Below are positions 9,348 through 17,300 of a stretch of 64,000 nucleotides of DNA, in pieces; within the stretch, counting starts at the first letter, position 1, and each line of letters opens with the position of its first letter. The notes below the pieces were generated by a model, which was not told where the DNA came from, searched no databases, and saw only the letters and a list, made by a program, of their open reading frames with translations. Source of the stretch: Evansella alkalicola (GTDB lineage Bacteria > Bacillota > Bacilli > Bacillales > Salisediminibacteriaceae); assembly GCF_019042735.1 (NCBI RefSeq), contig NZ_JAHQCR010000075.1, positions 54,259 to 118,258 on the forward strand, read 5' to 3'. A program made the translations under genes and the position numbers.

Positions 9348-10279
9348 TGGATATCGATCAAGTCTTATTGAATTTCAATCCTACTTCCTTAATGATTCTA
9401 AACATTTTTATCGGATTTGTCATGTTTGGCGTCGCCTTGGATCTGAAAGTGCAGGATTTTAAAAATGCTTTTTCTACACCGAAGCCCATGCTTATTGGGT
9501 TATTCTCACAATTTGTGCTTTTACCAGCATTCACGTTTTTACTCGTGTTGGCAATTCAACCGAGACCAAGCATTGCCCTTGGACTGTTGCTCATTGCAGC
9601 TTGTCCTGGGGGCAATCTATCTAACTTCATGACCCATTTGGCGAAAGGAAATACAGCACTATCTATTAATATGTCAGCAGTGGCTACAGTGGCAGCAATT
9701 GTTATGACCCCAATGAATGTCATGTTTTGGGGCTCGTTGCTTCCTGAAACGAATGCTATATTAAGGAGCTTTACAATAAATCCGTGGGATATGCTGGAAT
9801 TAATTGTTCTTATTCTAGCACTGCCATTGGCTATAGGAATGTTCGTGAAATATCGAAAGCCCGACTTTGCTTCGAGGGCATCTAAACCGATGAAATACTT
9901 TTCCATCATCGTTTTTATCGGATTTGTCGTTGTGGCATTGATAAATAACTGGCAGTATTTCTTAGAATTCGTGGGTCTCGTTATTTTGGCTGTATTCCTG
10001 CACAATTTAGTAGCACTATTAAGCGGTTATTTTGCTGCAAAACTATTTAAGCTAAGGGAGCCATCTAGACGGGCCATCGCCATAGAAGTAGGGATCCAAA
10101 ACTCTGCCTTAGGGCTCATCTTGATTTTTAACTTTTTTGACGGTCTTGGAGGCATGGCCGTCGTTGCAGCTTGGTGGGGAGTTTGGCACATCGTCTCTGG
10201 CTTGACTGTTGCTTTTTTCTGGTCGAAGCGACCTCCAAATAACCAAGACTTTGCAGTGAACGGAGGGCTAAAGATATGA
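9344..10279 (+). CDS. BASS-family (bile acid:sodium symporter-like) transporter
   Basis: This 311-residue membrane protein has about nine or ten hydrophobic segments. It carries the two discontinuous-helix signatures of the BASS family: AACPGGNLSNFMTHLAKGNTALS near residues 83-106 and IEVGIQNSALGLIL near 247-260. BASS proteins use sodium to move organic anions such as bile acids, pyruvate, pantoate or sulfonates. Its place in this operon suggests it carries the substrate or a product of the two ThDP enzymes; that is inference. The start overlaps the previous stop (ATGA), and its own stop overlaps the next start in the same way, so translation is probably coupled. Confidence 0.85.
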   Translation: MMDIDQVLLNFNPTSLMILNIFIGFVMFGVALDLKVQDFKNAFSTPKPMLIGLFSQFVLLPAFTFLLVLAIQPRPSIALGLLLIAACPGGNLSNFMTHLAKGNTALSINMSAVATVAAIVMTPMNVMFWGSLLPETNAILRSFTINPWDMLELIVLILALPLAIGMFVKYRKPDFASRASKPMKYFSIIVFIGFVVVALINNWQYFLEFVGLVILAVFLHNLVALLSGYFAAKLFKLREPSRRAIAIEVGIQNSALGLILIFNFFDGLGGMAVVAAWWGVWHIVSGLTVAFFWSKRPPNNQDFAVNGGLKI

Positions 10280-11391
10280 CCATTTCTGGGAAAAAAATAT
10301 TAGTTACTGGTGCAACTGGGTATGTCGGAACCCTGTTTTTAAATCGACTATTGAAGGGAATAGAAGTTCATGGATGTCAAGGTAGCGCCGAAGGGACCGC
10401 CTCCCAATTCCAAGACTCTCCCCCAAAATCCACTGGCTCCAAGGTTTCTGAAGAAGAGGTCATTGTTGCCTTAGATATAAAGGAGATTCCGATCGAACGG
10501 AGAAATCCTGGAGTTATCTATGAAGTGGGAGATGTGCGATCTGAAGCTATAGGAGAGATGATAAAGAAACATGAAATTGATACAGTTGTCCATTTGGCTT
10601 CTATCGTTACGCCAGGGAAAAACAGCAATCGAGAACTGGAATATTCCGTGGACGTGCTCGGAACGAAAAATGTTCTCGAAGCCTGTGTTGAGCACGGTGT
10701 CTCGCAAATCGTAGTCACTTCCAGTGGGGCTGCTTATGGTTATTATCCAGATAATCCTCAATGGATAACAGAGAGGGTTCAAATCAGGGGGAACGAAGAG
10801 TTTGCCTATTCCTACCACAAGCGTTTAGTAGAGGAAATGCTTGCGACGTATCGAGAGAGTCATCCACAGCTAAAGCAGACAATTTTTCGAGTTGGGACCA
10901 TTTTAGGTGCATCGGTTAAAAATCAAATTACTGATTTATTTGAAAAGAAAGTGCTACTCGGTATAAAAGGTTCAGACAGCCCTTTCGTATTCATTTGGGA
11001 TGAAGATGTAGCGGAAGCGTTGTATCAGGCTGTTATGTTTGAGAAGAAAGGAATATACAATCTGGCTGGAAGTGGAAAGTTGACTATCCATGAACTAGGC
11101 AACTTGTTGAACAAGCGAGTCATCTTTTTTCCACCGGCTGTTTTGAAGCATTCATTGTCAGTGTTGAAAAAATTAAGGTTGACGCAATATGGACCAGAAC
11201 AAATCAATTTTTTACGCTACAGACCTGTGCTGGACAACAGGAAGTTAAGAGAGGAATTTGGATTCAACCCTACGTATACATCAGAAGAAGTTTTTCACCT
11301 GTTTTTAAAGGGGAGAGGCTATAAAAGTAATGATAGCAGGATAACTCCACAGAAGGATCAGGTGAAGGGTCATGTCCAAACTAAAGGGTAA
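10276..11391 (+). CDS. NAD-dependent epimerase/dehydratase-family protein
   Basis: This 371-residue extended SDR has an NAD motif at TGATGYVG (residues 11-18), VVHLASIVTPGKN in the usual HxA position, and the catalytic SSGAAYG and YSYHK pair. The C-terminal half (VAEALYQAVMFEKKGIYNLAGSGKLTIHELG) matches nucleotide-sugar-type epimerases, but the real substrate in this operon is unknown. Residues about 32-60 (HGCQGSAEGTASQ...STGSKVSEE) form an extra loop between the first helix and second strand, where relatives need only a few residues. That stretch is low-complexity and more GC-rich than the flanks. It overlaps the next gene by 20 bases. Confidence 0.8.
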   Translation: MTISGKKILVTGATGYVGTLFLNRLLKGIEVHGCQGSAEGTASQFQDSPPKSTGSKVSEEEVIVALDIKEIPIERRNPGVIYEVGDVRSEAIGEMIKKHEIDTVVHLASIVTPGKNSNRELEYSVDVLGTKNVLEACVEHGVSQIVVTSSGAAYGYYPDNPQWITERVQIRGNEEFAYSYHKRLVEEMLATYRESHPQLKQTIFRVGTILGASVKNQITDLFEKKVLLGIKGSDSPFVFIWDEDVAEALYQAVMFEKKGIYNLAGSGKLTIHELGNLLNKRVIFFPPAVLKHSLSVLKKLRLTQYGPEQINFLRYRPVLDNRKLREEFGFNPTYTSEEVFHLFLKGRGYKSNDSRITPQKDQVKGHVQTKG

Positions 11392-12196
11392 ATATGTCCT
11401 TATCACTGGTGCGGCAGGTGGCTTAGGACGGGATCTAAGCCTGTCCTTTGGCAAGAGAGGGGCACACATTTTAGCTGTGGATATTCAGGGGGATCCCCTT
11501 CTTTCTTTAAAAGAAGAGTTAGAGACTAATGGCGTGGCAGTTTCCACCTATGTATGTGACATTGGTGATAATGAGAAGGTAAAAGCGATTGTGGAGGAGA
11601 TCTCCCTAAATCACGCGAGCTTGGACGTGGTAATCCATAATGCCGGCATATCCCACCGTTGTGGCTTTCAAGGAATGTCTCCGAAAGTAATGGGCAGCAT
11701 TCTTAACGTCAACATCAATGGTTCCCTTTATATGACACATCATACGTTACCAATAATCACCCGAAGCAAAGGTGCGTATGTGGTTATTTCCAGCGTAGCA
11801 GGATTTGCGCCTTTATTGGGTAGGAGTATATATGCAGCGAGTAAGCATGCTTTACATGGATTTTTCGAAACACTTCGAGGGGAAGTGGAGGATGAGGGCG
11901 TTAATGTGATGATCGTTTGCCCTTCATTTATCAAGACCCCACTAGAGAAAAATGCAATGCAAGGGGATGGAAAGCCAGTTCAGCATGAAAAGCAAATCGT
12001 CGGTAACGTATTGCTTCCAGAGTACGTAGCAGAATGTGTTTATAAAGGAGTAGTAGTTGGAAAAAGAAGGCTGAATATCAGTCCAGTGGCAAAGCTTTCG
12101 TGGTGGTTGAATAGGATTTCACCAAGATTATATGCTAGGGTGATGAAAAGAAAAATGAGGTTGGAGTTAGAATCGACGAGGGATATCCAGCATTGA
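11372..12196 (+). CDS. Short-chain dehydrogenase/reductase
   Basis: This 274-residue classical SDR has the cofactor motif TGAAGGLG at residues 12-19, HNAGIS in the NNAG position, a catalytic serine in VVISSVAG, and YAASK as the YxxxK pair. The acidic residue after the second strand (AVDIQG) suggests NAD(H) rather than NADP(H). The tail after residue 225 is basic and amphipathic (KLSWWLNRISPRLYARVMKRKMRLE), possibly for membrane contact. It is the last gene of the GntR-linked operon, with AAGGGTC before the ATG, and ends at a clear terminator. It would oxidise or reduce an alcohol or ketone intermediate; the substrate is unknown. Confidence 0.85.
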   Translation: MSKLKGKYVLITGAAGGLGRDLSLSFGKRGAHILAVDIQGDPLLSLKEELETNGVAVSTYVCDIGDNEKVKAIVEEISLNHASLDVVIHNAGISHRCGFQGMSPKVMGSILNVNINGSLYMTHHTLPIITRSKGAYVVISSVAGFAPLLGRSIYAASKHALHGFFETLRGEVEDEGVNVMIVCPSFIKTPLEKNAMQGDGKPVQHEKQIVGNVLLPEYVAECVYKGVVVGKRRLNISPVAKLSWWLNRISPRLYARVMKRKMRLELESTRDIQH

Positions 12197-12235
12197 AAAG
12201 TAAATTCGAATAGAATACGCATTAGTTTATCTATA

Positions 12236-12271
12236 AACCTACTATAAGAATTTCAATATAGTAGGTTTTTT
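12236..12271 (+). terminator. Rho-independent terminator of the ThDP operon
   Basis: AACCTACTATA and TATAGTAGGTT form an 11-bp perfect stem with a short loop, followed by TTTTT. It lies about 40 bases after the SDR stop codon. Confidence 0.85.
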
Positions 12272-12373
12272 GTTATATTATCTCAAAGTGCCGTAATTAA
12301 CTGTAAGAGTACTTGGGGGAAGATGGCTAAGAGCATCCTTTTAAGTAACATAATTAAGGAGTGTGTTAGACAC

Positions 12374-12706
12374 ATGACATTGATCAACGAGACGCAAGAG
12401 AAAATTGAGGAGATATTTAGTAGAATAGAAATTCTGCCAGAATACGCTCCAACACCGATTAAAATTACTACATTTAATTGGAACCAAGATGTAGCTGATT
12501 TTGCAGTAGAGTATTTAATCGGACGAAAAAAATATTTGTTTCATTATAATGCTGAACTGGCTTCAGAATTAGGAACCGAATACTTGAATCTGGATCCTAT
12601 CGAACAACTTGAGAAGGAATTGCAGTATATAAAGAGAATGTATGAGAGAGGAATTGGCTCAAAGGAATACTATCCGTTTACTCATGAGGAGACGAATGGG
12701 CAGTAA
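12374..12706 (+). CDS. Hypothetical protein
   Basis: This is a 110-residue soluble protein that I do not recognise. It is acidic, with a mixed alpha/beta look: an N-terminal helix (NETQEKIEEIFSRIE), a beta region (APTPIKITTFNW) and a charged C-terminal helix (PIEQLEKELQYIKRMYERG). The frame is open back to an ATG at 12323, but GGGGGA sits only two bases before that ATG. AAGGAG lies 12 bases before the ATG at 12374, so I prefer the later start without certainty. It is monocistronic, between a terminator and a degenerate hairpin repeat. Confidence 0.6.
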   Translation: MTLINETQEKIEEIFSRIEILPEYAPTPIKITTFNWNQDVADFAVEYLIGRKKYLFHYNAELASELGTEYLNLDPIEQLEKELQYIKRMYERGIGSKEYYPFTHEETNGQ

Positions 12707-12722
12707 TGTGAAATGTAGGCAA

Positions 12723-12776
12723 GGGCATTCTTTGCGTTGGCTATGGTGTTAACAGTGTAAACGCAAGAACCGTCCC
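12723..12776. repeat. Hairpin repeat, copy 3, degenerate
   Basis: The right arm GTAAACGCAAGAACCGTCCC is intact at 12757-12776. The left arm (GGGCATTCTTTGCGTT) has drifted. There is no T-run. The HAD gene's ribosome binding site starts nine bases later, so this copy now lies in that gene's leader. Confidence 0.7.
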
Positions 12777-12796
12777 TGCGTTTAGGGAGGAGTGAG

Positions 12797-13459
12797 TTGG
12801 TGAAAATAGCAATAGTTGATTTTGATGGAACTTTATATCCGAATGAAACATTTGCCTTAATGATGAGGCATTTAAAAGAACACCCTGTACATAGCAAAAG
12901 ATATCGTTTTTTTATGGCACGAATGCTTCCTGTCTATACTGCTTATAAATGTAAGCTGTATCCTGAAGCAAAAATGAGGGAATATTCCATGCGAACGTTC
13001 ATCGCTTCGTTTGGTGATACAGCAGAAGAGGAAGTGAGACTATTTTTTTCTGAACTCGGGAAAACAATGCGTGACCAACTAAACACGAAAATGATAGAAC
13101 GTATCGTTAAGCATATGCAGGATGGTTATACTATTATGATCGTTTCTGGGGCGTATGACCTGCTACTGCATGCAGTAACAGAAGATCTAGAGATAGATAC
13201 CATTGTTGGGACTAACATTCCGTTTAAAAATGAGAAGGTAGACAACTCAACACCAGTCATTCATATTAATGGACTAAAAAAGCAAGAAAAAATTTATGAA
13301 TGTATAGATAAAGATAGTGTAGATTGGGAAAATAGCTATGCATACGGTGATAGCTACTCGGATCTTCCTGTATTAGAGTTAGTGGGAAACCCTGTGGCGG
13401 TTAACCCAGATTCTCGATTGCAAGAGGTTGCTCAGGATAAAAAATGGGACATACTGTGA
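12797..13459 (+). CDS. HAD-superfamily phosphatase, SerB-like (IB)
   Basis: This is a 220-residue haloacid-dehalogenase-type hydrolase. Motif I is DFDGTLYP near residue 8 (nucleophile Asp, acid Asp), motif II is the serine in IMIVSGAY, and motif III/IV is YGDSYSDLPVLELVGNPVAVNPD. The helical cap between motif I and II, and the KIYECIDK...ENSYAYGDSYSD layout, match the IB (SerB/PGPase-like) group. It probably removes phosphate from a small metabolite; the substrate is not evident. The start is TTG at 12797 or GTG at 12800; GGGAGG fits both. Confidence 0.82.
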   Translation: MVKIAIVDFDGTLYPNETFALMMRHLKEHPVHSKRYRFFMARMLPVYTAYKCKLYPEAKMREYSMRTFIASFGDTAEEEVRLFFSELGKTMRDQLNTKMIERIVKHMQDGYTIMIVSGAYDLLLHAVTEDLEIDTIVGTNIPFKNEKVDNSTPVIHINGLKKQEKIYECIDKDSVDWENSYAYGDSYSDLPVLELVGNPVAVNPDSRLQEVAQDKKWDIL

Positions 13460-13464
13460 ACATA

Positions 13465-13525
13465 GGGACGGTTCTTGCGTTTATAATTGTCAGATAACTG
13501 TGAACGCAAGAACCGTCCCCTAGTT
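13465..13525. terminator. Hairpin repeat, copy 4, shared terminator between convergent genes
   Basis: GGGACGGTTCTTGCGTTTA and TGAACGCAAGAACCGTCCC (13465-13519) pair around a 17-base loop, followed by TAGTTTTT. It lies between the convergent HAD gene and the reverse-strand gene at 13527, so it may serve both. Confidence 0.8.
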
Positions 13526-13526
13526 T

Positions 13527-13991
13527 TTAAATCACGAGGCCCTTTTTCTTTGCATCAGCATCTAAACCTGCACCAATAGCTAATCCAACTGAAAATCCTA
13601 TTGGTATTCCAAGTGCGATATTATCAAATAATGTTAACCCAAATACAACTCCGAAACTCATTCCAATGGACATGTAGATACTTAAATAATAACCATCAGA
13701 AATGACTTTATGTTTCTTCTCCAGGTGAGATAGTAGACTTTTCAACTTTATTGTATATTCCTTTATCTTAGATGGTTCTACTATGTTTCCCCCGCTATTA
13801 AGTTGATTTAAATGGTTTTCCAGTACGGTAAATTGCTGGCGGCATTCCTCACACTCTTTACCAAAGAAGTTTAATTTATTTGCTACACGCCTCCATTTTT
13901 CTAGCTGAAGCTTCTTAGTTGTTGTTTTATCAAAGCGTCTTTCCATTTGACTAATTATCCCCATTACCACATCCAACCGCTCTTTATTCAT
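13527..13991 (-). CDS. Hypothetical protein with coiled coil and glycine-rich membrane hairpin
   Basis: This is a 154-residue protein I do not recognise. Residues 1-95 are charged and helical with a CxxC-like pair (GKECEECRQQF, about residue 45), which could bind a metal. Residues about 100-146 are two hydrophobic segments rich in glycine (SIGMSFGVVFGLTLF, ALGIPIGFSVGLAIGAGL), in a glycine-zipper pattern. The C-terminus is DADAKKKGLVI. It is probably an inner-membrane protein with a long cytoplasmic N-terminus. GGAGGAG precedes the ATG. Confidence 0.7.
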   Translation of the reverse strand: MNKERLDVVMGIISQMERRFDKTTTKKLQLEKWRRVANKLNFFGKECEECRQQFTVLENHLNQLNSGGNIVEPSKIKEYTIKLKSLLSHLEKKHKVISDGYYLSIYMSIGMSFGVVFGLTLFDNIALGIPIGFSVGLAIGAGLDADAKKKGLVI

Positions 13992-14324
13992 TTAAACTCC
14001 TCCAAAAAAGACTTCGTTTAGTGTATTACGATTACTACGAGTGATAAGTTTCATTGATGGCAATTAAAAAAAGAGCGAAACAGTAGAAAATGCAAGACTA
14101 AAACATAGACATGTTGTTAACTCTGTATTTAAATGAAGGACATCCACTCAATTTGTCGAAAGGAATGTTATATAATTCCAATATGGACGATTGAAATTTA
14201 GAACATAGATCCAAAAAGATTATTGTACTTACAGCTATTATTAGAAATATTATATACCAGGCGATTGAGATCATTCCCTATTCTCCAATTCGCCCCCCAT
14301 TTTTGTAAGAAGGAGAGGATTAGC
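13992..14324. other. Divergent intergenic region before the helicase/nuclease gene
   Basis: No gene is visible here. The frame of the large downstream gene stays open back to 14223, but that stretch has no ribosome binding site and looks non-coding. A TATAAT at 14171-14176 could be a -10 box; no well-spaced -35 box is apparent. Confidence 0.4.
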
Positions 14325-17300
14325 TTGGCGCAAGTTTCAAAAATAAGTGGAAAGTTGGATGTTGCACGGAAGGAGTTACTTGATTTAGGCCTTCGTAACC
14401 CACTTCTTAACTACCGTACTTTAAAAGCACGGGGTCTTGAAGTGGTAGATAAAAACCCAATGGAAGTATATCAAACTCTTGTTAAAGATAAGAAGAAAAT
14501 GAGTTTCCAAGAGGTTGGGAATCTCCATTTATTTTCTCAAGAGGAACACCGAAAATTAGAAAACCCGACGATGGAATCTACTACAGTAACCAACTCAGAC
14601 AGTGAATCCACCACCACCATCCTAGACCCAGAAACAAGCCTAGATGTAGATTTAGACAATGCTGAAGAGGGAAATCCAAAGCTCAGTACGAAGCTTCAAA
14701 CAAACTACACGGAAAAACAGTTGGAAAAGAGACTTCTGAATACATATTATTTCGCCCGCACCTACATTGAAGAACAAGGTGTGAATATCCTATACATGGC
14801 ACTCGGTATGATTCATTGGTATGAGTCTAGCAGCAGCCAGGAATTGAGGAAAGCTCCACTGATTTTAATTCCAGTTCAACTTGACAGGGTAAGTGCAAAA
14901 GAGCGATTCACTATGTCTTTTACGGAAGATGAAATCGGTCATAACATTTCCTTAGTGGCCAAGATGAAAGCTGAATTTGGTATTGATATACCTGCATTGT
15001 CAACAGAAGATGAAGTTGAAATTGATATCACCTCTTATTTTTCAGAAGTCTTAAAGGCAATTGAGGGGCAAAAAAACTGGTTGGTTGATACGAAATCGAT
15101 TGTCGTTGGTTTCTTCTCCTTTGGTAAATTCTTAATGTACCGAGATTTGGATCCAAATATTTGGCCAGATCACCAAAGACCTGAAGAACATGACATCATT
15201 ACGGCGTTGCTCGAAGAAGGATTCAGGGAAGAACCATCAGAAATAGGTGAAGAAGACCATATTGATCAGTTTGTAGATCTAAAGAACGCAAATCACATCA
15301 TGGATGCAGATAGTTCGCAAATTCTAGCAATCCTTGATGCGAATAATGGGAGGAACCTCGTTATACAAGGACCTCCTGGAACGGGAAAATCCCAAACCAT
15401 CACGAATCTAATTGCTGAAGCTATTGGGCATGGAAAAAAAGTGCTTTTCGTTTCTGAAAAGATGGCAGCCTTAGAGGTGGTAAAAAGAAGGTTAGATAAT
15501 GTTGGATTAGGAGTGGCTTGTTTGGAACTTCATAGCCATAAATCCAACAAAAAGTCCCTATTAAATGAATTGGCTTCCACATTAGATCTGGGTAAACCAA
15601 CGTACAAAGATGAAGATATAGACATTCTGGAGGATTTGCGAACACGATTAAATGATTACTGCGATGCAGTGAACTTACCTGTTGATGAAACAGGTGTTTC
15701 ACCATATAACGCGTTAGGAACGTTAGCGCTCTATCAATTAGAGTTTTCAGAGAAAGATTTGAGATTTCCTGAATTAAAGATAGAGGCTATGGAAACCTGG
15801 AGTGCAGAAGCGTTTCGCAAGAAAAATGCTGTGGTGGAGGAGCTGGAGCAGGTTGTTCACTCGATTGGGCTTCCTATTGAACACCCTTTTTGGGGCAGCA
15901 AAAAGAAAGTCGTTTTACCAACAGATATTGATAAATTAGTAGAAAAAGTGGAAGAGTCGCTGAATCATTTAAGAACAACAGAAGGGAAGCTTCAGCAATA
16001 TACAAGTGACTTGCAATATGAAGCAGTGAACAGTCTTCCTGAATCTAAAGTATTTATTAATTCCTTTCAAAAAGTGATTGATGCACCAAACCTTCAAGGG
16101 ATTTCCTTTGAAACGAGTGAGTGGTCAAACAAAGGGAAGCATATCGTTGAGGTTTTAGAAGCAGTAGGTGCTTTAACAAATTTAAAGGAAAAATATAAAG
16201 AGGTGCTTCTCCCTGAAGCTTGGAAACAAGATGTACTAGAAACGAGGCAGCATCTCATTCAGTACGAGGATAAGTGGTGGAAATTTTTAGTCAAAGATTA
16301 TCGTTCAGCTAAAAATAGGGTAAAGGGATTCCTTCATAATCCAAAAGAGAAACAAGTGAATGACGTAGAATTGGTAGATTCCATTATGGAAGTGCGCCGC
16401 CTTGAGGACTTCATCAACGAAAAGGGTGCGACACCAAAGGAACTATTCAGTGATAGATGGGATACTGTTCACTCCGATTGGGAGGAATTACTACAAACCA
16501 CCAAGTGGCTGATGCAGTTTCATGAAGATTTAAGTCATGCCTCCATTTCTAAGTGGACAGTAGATTATATAAAATCAGGTGGGGATAAATCTATTGTTCA
16601 AGAGATAAAGACTGATTTAGATAGTGTGGTTAGGGAAACAGAAAAATCTCTTGATGCCTTAGAAGGTTGGTTAGAATTTGACTCTAATCAGCGCTTCCAG
16701 ACGAATGGGAAACTGGCAGATCAAGCGTTTAAGAGCTTAACTGATTTGTTGCATACATGGGAAACAAAAGCATCTGATTTACATGAAATGAGCTCTTACA
16801 ATAACTTATTAGAAGTAATCAAGGAGCAAAACCTTACAGCCGTTTCGAAACTAGCAGAGTCCTGGGAATATGCTGGCGAACGATTAGTGGACTGCTTTGA
16901 ATGGAACTGGAACCAGAGGATCTTGATGAAAGCTTTTAAGGAACGACCATCCCTATCCAATTTTGAAGTTAGTAGGCATGAACATGCAGTGAAAAAGTTT
17001 CAGGAATTAGATAAAATTATGGTGGAAATCAATCGCTATAAACTTGCAGAAAAACATTGGAACATGCTCCCACACCATGAAGGTGGAGGTCAATTAGGAG
17101 TACTTCGTCGGGAATTTGAAAAAAAGTCGAGACATTTACCTATTAGACAATTGATCATTCGTGCAGGTAATGCCATTCAAGCGATTAAACCGATTTTCAT
17201 GATGGGACCCTTATCGATATCCACCTATATCGAACCTGGTAGCTTAGAATTTGACCTCGTTATTTTTGATGAGGCGAGTCAAGTAAAGCCAGTGGACGCT

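Noticed and set aside
14223..14324. Earlier start of the large helicase/nuclease
   Set aside because: No ribosome binding site, sequence unlike the family, and a TTG with a strong site lies at 14325.
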